The notes beneath the pieces were generated by a model. The model was not told the origin of the DNA. It worked only from the letters and a program-made list of their open reading frames with translations, and did not search any database. From Psychroflexus tropicus DSM 15496 (GTDB taxonomy: Bacteria; Bacteroidota; Bacteroidia; Flavobacteriales; Flavobacteriaceae), in assembly GCF_000378765.1 (NCBI RefSeq), contig NZ_KB905342.1:434001-498000 (forward strand): DNA of 64,000 nt, written 5' to 3'. This document shows, in pieces, positions 53,047 to 62,578 of the stretch; the stretch's first letter is position 1, and every line of letters begins with the position of its first letter. Position numbers and translations under genes: made by a program.

Positions 53047-53616
53047 CTATGAATTGATTTCGGTTGCTCGTTGTTCCAATTCTGAATACCAGTCTTGGCC
53101 AAACTTTCTAATCAATGCGTTTTTAGTGAATTTATAGACAGGCATTTCTAAACTTTTACCAAGGGTACAGGCATCACTGCAAATATCCCATCTGTCGTAA
53201 TTTACGGCTTGTAACTCGGAGAGTTTTTGAACTCGAATAGGGTAGAGCTCACAGGAAACTGGTTTTTTAAAATCGATATCGCCAGCACGGTAGGCAGATT
53301 CGATGCCACAGAGGGCTGTACCGTTTTCAGTAAAATTGACGTAAGCACATTCTTTACCCTTCACCAGAGGCGTTTCTGGTTCGTCAAAATCTGACATAAT
53401 ATGAGTCCCCTGTTCTTCGATAGCCTGGATGCCTTCAGCTCTAAGAAAAGGTTTTACTTTTGGGTAGATGTCTTTCAAAATCGCTAATTCTTCCTGGTCT
53501 AAAGGAGCGCCGGCGTCTCCAGCAACACAACATTCCCCTTTGCAGGCCGATAAGTTACAGGCAAATTCTGTATCAATAATAGATTCTGAAATGAGAGTTT
53601 TGTCAATTTTAATCAT
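53047..53616 (-). CDS. DUF3109 family cysteine-rich protein
   Basis: 189-aa cytosolic protein with nine cysteines in a conserved layout: EFACNLSACKGECCVAG near the N-terminus (four), then KECAY, ALCGIE, VSCELYP, and DICSDACTLG (two). This arrangement suggests metal or Fe-S binding, as expected for the CxxCxxxCC (UPF0153-like) superfamily. Exact function unknown. A -7 element overlaps the region just upstream. Divergent from the marC-like gene. Confidence 0.85.
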   Translation of the reverse strand: MIKIDKTLISESIIDTEFACNLSACKGECCVAGDAGAPLDQEELAILKDIYPKVKPFLRAEGIQAIEEQGTHIMSDFDEPETPLVKGKECAYVNFTENGTALCGIESAYRAGDIDFKKPVSCELYPIRVQKLSELQAVNYDRWDICSDACTLGKSLEMPVYKFTKNALIRKFGQDWYSELEQRATEINS

Positions 53617-53620
53617 TTTG

Positions 53621-53628
53621 CAAAGTTA
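53621..53628 (-). promoter_or_regulatory. -7 promoter element of the DUF3109 gene
   Basis: TAACTTTG on the minus strand, 4 nt before the ATG at 53616. Confidence 0.45.
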
Positions 53629-53730
53629 GTGGAATTATAAGATTCAATTCCTTTATTTAAAGGTCTTTTCTAAAATGAAATTCAGCAACAATTATTTAAC
53701 ACAAATTTGTTTTTAATTGATATTTAGGCG

Positions 53731-53761
53731 ATTGTCAATCCATAACACCGAATTACTTTTG
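53731..53761 (+). promoter_or_regulatory. Promoter of the marC-like gene (-33 and -7)
   Basis: ATTG (53731-53734) and TACTTTTG (53754-53761) are separated by 19 nt, the best -33/-7 pair seen in the window. The ATG is 23 nt further on. Confidence 0.6.
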
Positions 53762-53784
53762 CAAAAAATTTCAGAATAAACCTT

Positions 53785-54357
53785 ATGTTCGATTTTAAAC
53801 AAATTTTTACCGCAGGCATGATTCTCTTTGCTGTGATTGATATTGTAGGAAGCATTCCTATCATAGTAGACCTAAGGAAAAAAGTAGGTCACATTCAAAG
53901 TGAAAAGGCTTCAATAGTCGCCTGTATTTTGATGATTGTGTTCCTATTTGTAGGGGAAACCATTCTTAATCTTATTGGGATAGATGTGAATTCGTTTGCG
54001 GTGGCCGGAGCGTTTATCATCTTCTTTCTTGCTATAGAGATGATTCTCGGTGTTCAGCTTTACAAAGATGATGCCCCAGAAACAGCTGCAATTGTTCCTC
54101 TTGCTTTCCCCTTAATCGCCGGCGCAGGAACTATGACTTCTATCCTGTCTCTTAAATCTGAATTTGATACGCCCAATATCATCGTAGCCATTGTTTTAAA
54201 CGTAATTGTTGTTTATGCAGTCTTAAAATCCTCCAAAAAAATTGAAAAAATACTGGGAAAACAGGGAATTTCTGTGGTAAGGAAGATATTTGGTGTAATT
54301 TTGCTAGCCATAGCAGTGAAGCTATTTGTTGCCAATATCCAAGGCTTGTTTAATTAA
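53785..54357 (+). CDS. MarC family integral membrane protein
   Basis: 190-aa membrane protein with six predicted helices (around residues 6-26, 40-62, 68-90, 104-124, 130-148, 166-184). The pattern FAVIDIVGSIPIIVDL and VPLAFPLIAGAGTMTSIL is characteristic of MarC/UPF0056, a family once linked to antibiotic resistance but without proven transport activity. Followed after 7 nt by a 66-aa membrane protein gene. Confidence 0.9.
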   Translation: MFDFKQIFTAGMILFAVIDIVGSIPIIVDLRKKVGHIQSEKASIVACILMIVFLFVGETILNLIGIDVNSFAVAGAFIIFFLAIEMILGVQLYKDDAPETAAIVPLAFPLIAGAGTMTSILSLKSEFDTPNIIVAIVLNVIVVYAVLKSSKKIEKILGKQGISVVRKIFGVILLAIAVKLFVANIQGLFN

Positions 54358-54364
54358 ACGCCAT

Positions 54365-54565
54365 ATGAAGTATTTTATTTATTTTCTAATCGTTTCGGCA
54401 ATAGGCCTGCTCATTTTTAGCGGGACTCTCGTCAACCCCGACGATCTTGTTGGAGATAAAAAAAGCTTTACAGGCATTTTAGGTATTTTGGTATGCCTCT
54501 GTATTATCGTCCTATTATTTATTCTCCTACTTTCCCGCAAACTGAAAGAGAAATACGAGGAATAG
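54365..54565 (+). CDS. Small two-helix membrane protein
   Basis: 66 aa from MKYFIYFLIVSAIGLLIFSG at 54365; an upstream start at 54326 would overlap marC. Two helices (residues 3-20 and 37-58) with a short acidic loop (NPDDLVGDKKSF), and a basic tail, SRKLKEKYEE. Same strand and 7 nt after the marC-like gene, so cotranscribed. Function unknown. Confidence 0.7.
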   Translation: MKYFIYFLIVSAIGLLIFSGTLVNPDDLVGDKKSFTGILGILVCLCIIVLLFILLLSRKLKEKYEE

Positions 54566-54953
54566 TCTTTTCTGCATATTGTTTTCGATTCTAAGTTAAT
54601 GCTACGTTTGATAAATACCGAGATCCAAATTGTAATTATTCCAGATTTATTTCCTCTAATTTTTAGCTCCCCACATACATTTTAGATCTGTAAACGAACA
54701 CCTCCTTACTCTTCACTTAAACCATTCAAATGAAAACAGGTGAAACGTAAACAATTGAATTTCAAAACTTGACATTTCACCTTAGAAAATTTAATTTTAG
54801 ACCAGTCCGCCTGACTGACGTTAGTCTGGCAGAATGACCAGTTGATACCTCTTTTTAATGAATTCTTTTATAGTATATTAGTTTAGTGCTCCTGCATACC
54901 AAATCATCCAAGCAGGACAGCCCCCTAACTCACAAAGTTCTCAGCATTCATCT
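54566..54953. other. Gene-free stretch with a hairpin
   Basis: No ORF supported. GCCTGACT (54809-54817) faces AGTCTGGC (54823-54830) with one mismatch; the surrounding CAGTCCGCCTGACTGACG looks like a dispersed Bacteroidota repeat, of which only this copy was noticed. The rest is A/T-rich. Confidence 0.4.
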
Positions 54954-57900
54954 CTATTTCTCAACCTTTAACTCCATTCGATTATCTCCAGAATTGGTGT
55001 CGATCAATTTGTTGTAAGGATCGATACCGACTTCTATAGGTAGTTCCTCAACAATGATGGTAAACTCATTTTGAATTTCTGAAATTAACTTTTTTTCCAG
55101 GTAAAGGACATTCTCTTTTTTTAAACCGTCAATGGACTCTTTAGATTTACCAAATACTCCAACTTCAATATAATCCTTAAGAGGAAAAGATTTCAATTCT
55201 TTTTCATCTTCCTCAGTTTCTAGATTCAAGCCTTCACCTTCACTGTTAAGATACTCTTTCTCTCCTTTTTCGTCAGATCGGTACTTTAAGACGTTGGCAT
55301 TAAAAGTGACTTCGTATCTACCATCATCAAGCACTCTGTAAGCAGCCTCAGTCACTTCATTATCATACAATGTGATAGTTTCAAACATATCTTTGATGAG
55401 GTACTGCAGTGTGTCTGGTGTGTTTTCTTTCAAAAGACCAACAAACTCAACCGAAGTCGTATAAGGAGGTTCCTGAAAAGCGACCTTATCGATATAAGAG
55501 GCTAAAATGGAATTCATTTTTTCTTCACCCAGATAGTCACTCATGGCATACAAGACTAAAGAGCCTTTTCTATAATGAATATACTGCTGATTTTCGTTAA
55601 ACATCAAGGGTAGTTCTTTCTGGTTTTCGAAACGGCGCCCCCTCAAATATTTATCTAAGGCGTCTTTCAAAAAGGTACGCATCTGCTCTGCGCTGTATTC
55701 CTTCTCCAATACTTTCAAGGAGCTATATTCAGACATGCTTTCAGACAGTAATGTAGCTCCTCTTACATTGGCTCCAATCACCTGGTGCGCCCACCATTGG
55801 TGTGCCACTTCGTGAGAAGTCACACTAAAGGGATAATCTACACTTTCATCATCTTCCTCATCCACTTTGGCTATGAAACCGATGGCTTCAGAATAGGGAA
55901 CCGTATTTGCAAAAGATTGTGCAAAACTGCCCGAGGTTAAAGGAAATTCTAAAATCCGAAGTTGCTTGAACTGATAAGGACTAAAATTTTCAGAATAATA
56001 AGCCAGCGATTTCTTAGCAGAATTTACCATTCTTTCTACATTATAATCATGTGGCTTATGATAGAAGATCTGAAGCTTAACATCCTTCCATTGATCTTCG
56101 TAGACTTCATATTCAGCTGAATTGAAGGCGTAAAAATTTAGTATTTTTTTGTCCATTTTATAATGGAAGTATTTTCTATCACCTTCTACCCATTCTTTTT
56201 GTAAATATCCTGGGGCAATAGCTATTTGATCTTTGGAAGTCGATATCGTCGTTTCAAAATCTATCCAATCGGCGTCATCAGAAATATAAGTATTCCCTAA
56301 AGCAGTAGAGTCGTAAGGAGACATCATTCTTTCCTTGGGCTCTAAATCGTATTTCTTTCGGGTTTTATTGTTCTGAATCTCATAGCTATCGTTATATCCA
56401 AAACTTGGAAAAATCCTATTGTTGATAAAGATTCCGTTGGTTCTTACCGGAGAATTCGAATTCAATATCGTGTTGGGTTCGTTCTCCATCTCAAACCTAA
56501 ATACGACTTCTTCGCCAGGCTCTAAAGCTTCATCAAATTTGAGAATTTCTATATCGTACAAACTGTCTTTTAGAACGACTTTGCCCTCTCTGTCGAAGCT
56601 GTAGGATTGTTTATAGTCGTTCAATGAAATAACTACAGAATCGATAGGGAATTGGGTTTTGTTTTTTAATAAATACACTCCTTTCGCCTTCAGATCACGC
56701 TTTTCAGGATATAAATCTAAATCTACTGAAACACTTGTAATTCTAGGTTGATCGAGATCTTTTAAATGAGCATATTGATTTTCATAATCGACCTGAAGCT
56801 GCTCTCGCTCTTTACCTGTATACCTGTCGTTTAAAATATTATCATTATAATAAATCCAGGAGCCTATTCCTATAAAGATTAAAAGTCCTAGACCTATAAC
56901 TACTTTGTAAGAAGAGCTCAAATTCTTCTGAAAACGTTCTAAGCGCTGTTTAGCAGAATAGGCAACACCTCTCCGGTAAAATAAAACCGCCAGGACATAG
57001 AGTACGACACCTAAGGCCAGCCAGTATAGTCTGTAGATGTAGAATACTGTGAGTCCCGGGCCGTAGCCTGCCATGTCGGAGTAGGTAGCTCCTCCACCGC
57101 TCGCATATCTAAAAATACTTTGTTCAATCCCCAGCTGTGGAAAAAATGAAAGTAGAATCAGAAATGCAAGAAGGGACACAAACCCGACGATATGATTTCT
57201 GATAAGCGTATGGAATAGGAATGCCATAATCGTCCATGATAAAACCCTCAGGTAATCGATTGCAAAAAATCGAAACAGGTATAAGTCTATTTCAAATTTA
57301 TAGTAGCCATTATAGATTTGAACACCAATAGCCAAGACTAAAGCCAGGAAATAAAAAGAGGCCTGCATTTTGAAAACAGCAATAAATTTGGCTAGCAAGA
57401 ATGACCAGTTAGGGAAAGGCGTCACGTCTATAATTTGATTCATGTTGGTGCTTTTCGCTCTATTAATTAGAATTCCTACAATCAAAAAGGTTATGATGAT
57501 CATAAATCCACTTACCACCCCTGAAGCATTGTCCATCATCTCCCTTGTCACAGGATACGTTGAGGTGCCGTAAATAGGAGTTCTTACAGCCAGAGTGATA
57601 AGAGTGATAAGAACAGTGACAGAGGCAAAGGAAATAAACACCCAGTTTTTGAAGATATAAGCGGCTTCAAAGCGGCTATGTTTCCAGGCCATTTTAAGCC
57701 AGTGCTTAAAGTGATAAGCTTTGCTAACCTGTGGTAACTTGATCTGGGTTAAACTTCCAAAATTTCGTTTGATAACACGCTCAGCTTTGCTTTTGAACAG
57801 CTTAAATTGTATAGCCTGCTGATTGAATTTGAATTTGAAAAAGACAAATGCAAAGATCAAGAGACTCACAGCAGACCAAAGTATTCTGTTGTAAACGATG

Positions 57901-58625
57901 TAACCGTGAAAGGGCAGATAGTTGTTGTTTCTATCAAAAACGGTCCAGTATTCAGTCTCAAATCTAAGCGCCGAGCTTCCAAGTGGATCGATAAGGGCAG
58001 CTAAGGCTTTATTATCGATATCTGCCGTAAGCGTTTGCGCCAAACCTTGAACGATAATTAAAATCAAAACACTGATGAAGCCTATAAATATATTTCTTGA
58101 AAAGGTGACAACCGCAAAGACCACAGCCCCAAAAAATATCATGTTTGGAAGTACAAAAAGCAAGAGCGGTTGAATGTAATTCCAAACATCAAACTCTGTA
58201 AATAATTCTGGATTGGTGCCTGGAAAAACAGTCCCCAGATGCACCCCAAAACAGATGAAAAAAATGATTAGAATAATGATACTCAAGGCGCTCAAAAATT
58301 TGGCGAACAAATAGCTGCCCTTCGAAATAGGATAAGAATACAAGACTTGATGCATCTCATATTTAAAATCTTTACTAATCGAGGCTCCAATGATGGACGG
58401 CAGTAAAAAGTATAAAAATACCGACAAGCTATTGATTAGATCATTAATAGCTAAGGCCGTATTTTGATATGTAGGTGAGGTCGTCGTTACAGTAAAATTA
58501 TCAAAGAGCCCTCCAGCTGCAGCCATTGTAAAAAAGGCAAACAGGAACATGATGATAGAATAGATATAAGTAATAGGTGTTTTTAACCAGGACTTAATCT
58601 CAAAGGAAAAGATTGTAGAAAACAT
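54954..58625 (-). CDS. ABC transporter permease fused to M1 family aminopeptidase
   Basis: 1223 aa. The first half (residues 1-600) holds two ABC-2-type permease units with about twelve helices (MFSTIFSFEIKSWLKTPITY, FAKFLSALSIIILIIFF, then a second set from about 320). The second half is an M1 gluzincin domain: HEVAHQWWAH (about 938-947) with the third ligand Glu in LLSESMSEY about 24 residues after the first His, one residue more than in classical M1 enzymes. The peptidase part should face the periplasm. Encoded 11 nt after its ATPase partner. The fusion is recurrent in Bacteroidota; its substrate is unknown. Confidence 0.9.
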   Translation of the reverse strand: MFSTIFSFEIKSWLKTPITYIYSIIMFLFAFFTMAAAGGLFDNFTVTTTSPTYQNTALAINDLINSLSVFLYFLLPSIIGASISKDFKYEMHQVLYSYPISKGSYLFAKFLSALSIIILIIFFICFGVHLGTVFPGTNPELFTEFDVWNYIQPLLLFVLPNMIFFGAVVFAVVTFSRNIFIGFISVLILIIVQGLAQTLTADIDNKALAALIDPLGSSALRFETEYWTVFDRNNNYLPFHGYIVYNRILWSAVSLLIFAFVFFKFKFNQQAIQFKLFKSKAERVIKRNFGSLTQIKLPQVSKAYHFKHWLKMAWKHSRFEAAYIFKNWVFISFASVTVLITLITLAVRTPIYGTSTYPVTREMMDNASGVVSGFMIIITFLIVGILINRAKSTNMNQIIDVTPFPNWSFLLAKFIAVFKMQASFYFLALVLAIGVQIYNGYYKFEIDLYLFRFFAIDYLRVLSWTIMAFLFHTLIRNHIVGFVSLLAFLILLSFFPQLGIEQSIFRYASGGGATYSDMAGYGPGLTVFYIYRLYWLALGVVLYVLAVLFYRRGVAYSAKQRLERFQKNLSSSYKVVIGLGLLIFIGIGSWIYYNDNILNDRYTGKEREQLQVDYENQYAHLKDLDQPRITSVSVDLDLYPEKRDLKAKGVYLLKNKTQFPIDSVVISLNDYKQSYSFDREGKVVLKDSLYDIEILKFDEALEPGEEVVFRFEMENEPNTILNSNSPVRTNGIFINNRIFPSFGYNDSYEIQNNKTRKKYDLEPKERMMSPYDSTALGNTYISDDADWIDFETTISTSKDQIAIAPGYLQKEWVEGDRKYFHYKMDKKILNFYAFNSAEYEVYEDQWKDVKLQIFYHKPHDYNVERMVNSAKKSLAYYSENFSPYQFKQLRILEFPLTSGSFAQSFANTVPYSEAIGFIAKVDEEDDESVDYPFSVTSHEVAHQWWAHQVIGANVRGATLLSESMSEYSSLKVLEKEYSAEQMRTFLKDALDKYLRGRRFENQKELPLMFNENQQYIHYRKGSLVLYAMSDYLGEEKMNSILASYIDKVAFQEPPYTTSVEFVGLLKENTPDTLQYLIKDMFETITLYDNEVTEAAYRVLDDGRYEVTFNANVLKYRSDEKGEKEYLNSEGEGLNLETEEDEKELKSFPLKDYIEVGVFGKSKESIDGLKKENVLYLEKKLISEIQNEFTIIVEELPIEVGIDPYNKLIDTNSGDNRMELKVEK

Positions 58626-58636
58626 GTGAATTAAGA

Positions 58637-59533
58637 TTAAGAGTTAACAGCTTCGGTTTCGTCTGCTTTGAGGTGAACAAAATACACATCGCTTAGATCT
58701 GGCTGGACTTGCACAAACTCTTCTCCGGGCTTTACGTCTCCGTAAACGCGAATATTCAAAGAATTATCTTGATTATAATTTGAAGAAATTAAGTTAAACC
58801 TTGTCTCAAAGTTTTCTAACTCTTCTCGATCTATGGTTTGTCCCCAAATCTTGCCATTTAGGTCCAGAACTGCATCAGCTGGTTTTTTATGGCATAAAAG
58901 TTTACCTCCGTTCAGGATGGCCATATCGGTACAAAGTTCTTTGACATCATCTACTATGTGAGTGGATAAGATCACGATATGATTGGTCCCTATCTCTCTC
59001 AAAACGTTGAGGAAACGGTGGCGTTCTGCTGGGTCTAGGCCGGCAGTAGGCTCATCAACAATTATAAGCTTAGGGCTATTCAGCAATAACTGGGCAATAC
59101 CGAAACGCTGTTTCATCCCGCCAGAGTAGCCGGCCACATATTTGTTTTTGACGCTGTATAGATTAGTCACTTCTAAAGCATAATCTACAATTTTCTTCCG
59201 GTCTGCTTTGTTGGCAACCCCTTTCAATTCAGCAAAATAATGCAGTAAATTTTCGGCAGAGAGTTTTGGATACACCCCAAAAGACTGAGGCAGATAGCCT
59301 AAGACTTTTCTCAAATCCATTTTCTGATTTAAAATATCGATGTCATCCAGATGAATTTCTCCACGATCGGGTTGTTGTAAGGTGGCGATGGTTCGCATTA
59401 GCGTAGATTTTCCAGCTCCATTAGGACCTAGAAGCCCAAACATCCCAGAGTTGATTTCAATGGAGACATTATCTAAGGCCTTAACACCGTTTTTATAGGT
59501 TTTGGAAACATTAAGTAGGCGAAGTGTATTCAT
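58637..59533 (-). CDS. ABC transporter ATP-binding protein
   Basis: 298-aa ATPase. Walker A GLLGPNGAGKSTLMRT (about residues 33-48), Q-loop in YLPQSFGVYP, signature YSGGMKQRFGIAQ, Walker B LIIVDEPTAGLDPAERHR, H-loop in ILSTHIVDD. The C-terminal extension (residues 215-298) is typical for ABC-2 transporters. It should power the permease/M1 fusion encoded directly downstream. Confidence 0.93.
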   Translation of the reverse strand: MNTLRLLNVSKTYKNGVKALDNVSIEINSGMFGLLGPNGAGKSTLMRTIATLQQPDRGEIHLDDIDILNQKMDLRKVLGYLPQSFGVYPKLSAENLLHYFAELKGVANKADRKKIVDYALEVTNLYSVKNKYVAGYSGGMKQRFGIAQLLLNSPKLIIVDEPTAGLDPAERHRFLNVLREIGTNHIVILSTHIVDDVKELCTDMAILNGGKLLCHKKPADAVLDLNGKIWGQTIDREELENFETRFNLISSNYNQDNSLNIRVYGDVKPGEEFVQVQPDLSDVYFVHLKADETEAVNS

Positions 59534-59645
59534 CTGAACATAGATTTTAGTTATACATTATCTATATGTCAGATTTTTGCTGAAATGTTACAGGTTTCTT
59601 AAAAAAATTGAAATCGTTTTTTGATAAGCAATTTTAAAAATTTAT

Positions 59646-59686
59646 CTCAAGACCTCACAGGTTTTTAAAACCTGTGAGGTCTTGAG
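59646..59686. repeat. 41-nt near-perfect palindrome
   Basis: CTCAAGACCTCACAGGTTTT (59646-59665) and its exact complement AAAACCTGTGAGGTCTTGAG (59667-59686) are separated by one T. It lies between the ATPase gene (start 59533) and the stop of the exonuclease gene (59765), so it probably terminates that gene. Its core, ACCTCACAGGTTTTTAAAAC, is of a type dispersed in Bacteroidota genomes. Confidence 0.75.
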
Positions 59687-59764
59687 AACAAACTTTAAAT
59701 TGAGTACAATATTTTCTTTGATAGAATAGTCTCGTCTAAACTACAATGAGTTATCAAAAAGTAT

Positions 59765-60766
59765 TTACAAATCCGAGTCGGCAGATTCTTCGTCGTATTG
59801 CGTAGCCTCTGTTCTGGCATCATAACCGAGTTCACGAAGGTATTTAGAGAAAATATCGGTATAGCCATGAGTACAAATCACTTTTTCGCAACCGGTAGCT
59901 TTAATGCTATTCAATAGACCATCCCAGTCACAGTGATCGCTCATGACAAAGCCTTTATCTATGGCCCGTCGACGCCTTGCGCCACGGAAGGTCATCCATC
60001 CACTGGCAGAAGCGGTCACATAAGGCACCATCTTACGTATCCAGGTACCTCCGTGCGCACTTGGCGGAGCGATGACTAAATTGCCATTCAACTCCTTTTT
60101 TGTAGTCTCCCGGGTGACCCTAATCGTTTCTGGGAAATCGACCATCGGTCTTAGGACCTCAGTCATATTCTCGATGGCTCCATGAGTGTAAATTTTTCCT
60201 ATTTTCGGGTTCAAGTGCTTCAGAAGTCGCTGTGCTTTTCCTAGGGAGTATCCAAACAAGACAGAAGTTCGTCCATCTGCTTTATTGTCTGCCCACCATT
60301 GATTGATGTCCTGCATCACTTCAGCTTGAGGCTTCCATTTGAAAGCAGGAAGGCCAAAGGTACATTCGGTGATAAAGGTATCGCATTTTACAGGTTCAAA
60401 AGGTGTAGATACACCGTCTACCTCCTCTTTATAATCTCCAGAAAACACCCAAACCTCGCCCTTATGTTCTACACGTATTTGAGAACTTCCAATCACATGT
60501 CCGGCAGGATGCAAGCTAAACTTGACGTTATTAATGACAAAGGTTTCACCGTAAGCCTTACCCTCTACATCAATATCACCAAGCCTGTGTTTGATGATAG
60601 GAATATTATTATGATGCGTGATGTATTTTTTGTTGCCCCAGCGCGAGTGGTCGGCATGGCCATGAGATATTATTGCTTTATCAACTTTTCTCCAAGGGTC
60701 TAGGTAGACATCGGCTTCAGCACAATAAATTCCGTTAGGATTAAATGCCAATAAGGGCTGTTTCAT
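59765..60766 (-). CDS. Ligase-associated DNA exonuclease (metallo-beta-lactamase fold)
   Basis: 333-aa beta-CASP/MBL nuclease. The metal motif HxHxDH is in IISHGHADHSRWG (about residues 33-45); further ligands are in HPAGHVIGSSQI, VFSGDYKEE and the final DHCDWDGLL and CTHGYTD. It matches the exonuclease usually encoded in one operon with an ATP-dependent DNA ligase and Lhr-like helicase for DNA repair. Neither partner is adjacent here; the gene downstream is an ABC system. It lies 15 nt after the GIN-domain gene. Confidence 0.85.
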   Translation of the reverse strand: MKQPLLAFNPNGIYCAEADVYLDPWRKVDKAIISHGHADHSRWGNKKYITHHNNIPIIKHRLGDIDVEGKAYGETFVINNVKFSLHPAGHVIGSSQIRVEHKGEVWVFSGDYKEEVDGVSTPFEPVKCDTFITECTFGLPAFKWKPQAEVMQDINQWWADNKADGRTSVLFGYSLGKAQRLLKHLNPKIGKIYTHGAIENMTEVLRPMVDFPETIRVTRETTKKELNGNLVIAPPSAHGGTWIRKMVPYVTASASGWMTFRGARRRRAIDKGFVMSDHCDWDGLLNSIKATGCEKVICTHGYTDIFSKYLRELGYDARTEATQYDEESADSDL

Positions 60767-60781
60767 AAACTTATCATCCTT

Positions 60782-61468
60782 TTATTCAATAACTTTAATG
60801 TTACCACCCAGCTTAGTTTTTTGACTTAAGGTTGACGGATTACCAAAAATCTCTATAGACCCTCCTGCCGTTACATTAGCAGAGCATGTGTCTGTAGCAT
60901 GAACAGTAGCTTCTCCTCCGTAACTTACGCTTACGCTAGTCGTTTCAGTTGTTAAACCATCTCCATCGTAAGAACCTCCTGTTTTCACTTCAACACTTGT
61001 TGTGGTTGCAGATCCAACAACACTAACACTCGCTCCGGTAACAGATTTTACTGATAAGGTTTTGAGCTTTAACTCGCCGCCAATATAACTGCCCTCAGAA
61101 GCAATAAGCGTTAATTCTTTCTGATCTACTGTGGTATTGAATTCTACTTCAGAGCCGCTTCTCACTTTAAGCTCCTCAACCACATCTGTATATACCGTAA
61201 TTAAGATTTCAGCTTCAGTAAACAATTGTCCTACGGGTAAACTTAATTGTAATTCACCATCATCTACTTCAACATCAACTTTATCTCTAGCCGAACCTTT
61301 AATGTCAATTTTCTTCTCTTCAGCCCCAGTAATAATATCAACAAACAAACCTGTAGATACTTTAATAGATGTGAAGTCTTGACCAGGAGTAATGGATTTT
61401 ACCTGCGCAAAACCAGTAGTTAAGGTGATAATAAACAAAAAAACTGCATAGTTAATTTTAGTTTTCAT
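60782..61468 (-). CDS. GIN domain (DUF2807) exported protein
   Basis: 228 aa. Signal peptide MKTKINYAVFLFIITLTTGFAQ. The remainder is a repetitive beta-helix-like sequence typical of DUF2807: ITPGQDFTSIKVSTGLFVDI, then short repeats such as VKSVTGASVSVVGSATT and VKTGGSYDGDGLTTETTSVS, rich in Ser, Thr, Val and Gly. Probably periplasmic or surface-exposed; role unknown. Encoded just before the exonuclease gene on the same strand. Confidence 0.85.
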   Translation of the reverse strand: MKTKINYAVFLFIITLTTGFAQVKSITPGQDFTSIKVSTGLFVDIITGAEEKKIDIKGSARDKVDVEVDDGELQLSLPVGQLFTEAEILITVYTDVVEELKVRSGSEVEFNTTVDQKELTLIASEGSYIGGELKLKTLSVKSVTGASVSVVGSATTTSVEVKTGGSYDGDGLTTETTSVSVSYGGEATVHATDTCSANVTAGGSIEIFGNPSTLSQKTKLGGNIKVIE

Positions 61469-61493
61469 AGGTATGTGTAATTTGGTCGAATTT

Positions 61494-61501
61494 CAAATGT
61501 A
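61494..61501 (-). promoter_or_regulatory. -7 promoter element of the GIN-domain gene
   Basis: TACATTTG on the minus strand, 25 nt before the ATG at 61468. Confidence 0.5.
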
Positions 61502-61741
61502 ATAGATTCTAGATTCTAGGGTCATTAAATTTTAGCTAAAACTTCATCATCTGTATTTTTAAGGTTTAATCCGACTTATGCAATAGAAAGCTAAGAATGA
61601 TCAGAACAACTTGCATCTAGACAGGGTTAACCCCGAGTTAGAAAATCACCATTTTGGTGTTTTGCAGAAACATAGAAATGGTAGAATTTTCTTATTCGAT
61701 TATTCATTGGAACAAGTTCTAATGAATAATTTGGGTTTCAG

Positions 61742-61749
61742 TATATTTG
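61742..61749 (+). promoter_or_regulatory. -7 promoter element of the lpxH-like gene
   Basis: TATATTTG, 17 nt before the ATG at 61767. Confidence 0.55.
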
Positions 61750-61766
61750 AAGCATAATATGACTGC

Positions 61767-62546
61767 ATGAAACTTCCTGAGGGTAAAAAAATCTATTTTT
61801 CCAGCGATAATCATTTAGGGGCTCCAACCCATGCTGATAGCCTAAAGCGAGAAAAGATTTTTATCAACTGGCTCGATGAGATCAAAGCAGACGCGCATAC
61901 TATATTTTTACTTGGCGATTTATTTGATTTTTGGTTCGAATATAGAGAAGTCGTCCCAAAAGGTTTTGTAAGAACACTTGGTAAACTTGCAGAATTAAAA
62001 GATTCTGGAATAGAGATTTATTATTTTGTTGGAAATCATGACCTGTGGATGAAAGACTACTTTGAAACAGAGCTTAATATTCCAGTTTTTCACAAACCTC
62101 AAGAGTTCAGTTTTAATGATAAATCTTTTTTTCTAGGACATGGAGATGGTTTAGGTCCCGGAGATAAAGGCTATAAACGCATGAAAAAGGTATTTGTTCA
62201 TCCTTTGTCGAGATGGATGTTCAAATGGTTGCATCCAGACTTGGGAGTTCGACTGGCAAGACACCTTTCTGTAAAAAATAAGCTAATCTCTGGAGATGAG
62301 GACTCAAAGTTCTTAGGAGATGATAATGAATGGTTAGCCCTTTATGCCAAACGAAAATTGGAAAACAAACATTACGATTATTTTGTATTTGGTCACCGGC
62401 ATTTGCCTATGGAAATAGAGGTGGGGGAAAACTCAACTTATTTCAATCTTGGAGACTGGATTGTACACTATACCTACGGAGTTTTCGATGGAAAAGTATT
62501 TAGCTTAAAAAAACTTGACCAACAAAAAACCCTGTATACAAAGTAA
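61767..62546 (+). CDS. UDP-2,3-diacylglucosamine diphosphatase (LpxH-like)
   Basis: 259-aa calcineurin-like phosphoesterase of the lipid A pathway. Metal motifs in order: FSSDNHLG (residues 11-18), LLGDLFDFWFEY (about 49-60), VGNHDLWM (about 91-98), LGHGDG (about 124), and FGHRHLPMEI near residue 210. The length and DFWFEY motif match Bacteroidota proteins of this activity. Cleaves UDP-diacylglucosamine to lipid X and UMP. A small hairpin (ACCCTGT/ACAGGGT) overlaps the stop. Confidence 0.87.
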   Translation: MKLPEGKKIYFSSDNHLGAPTHADSLKREKIFINWLDEIKADAHTIFLLGDLFDFWFEYREVVPKGFVRTLGKLAELKDSGIEIYYFVGNHDLWMKDYFETELNIPVFHKPQEFSFNDKSFFLGHGDGLGPGDKGYKRMKKVFVHPLSRWMFKWLHPDLGVRLARHLSVKNKLISGDEDSKFLGDDNEWLALYAKRKLENKHYDYFVFGHRHLPMEIEVGENSTYFNLGDWIVHYTYGVFDGKVFSLKKLDQQKTLYTK

Positions 62547-62578
62547 ACAGGGTGTATCTTAAGCTACAGAATCTAATT

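Noticed and set aside
60299-60703. 134-aa plus-strand ORF
   Set aside because: Antisense to the exonuclease gene, whose metal motifs are intact.
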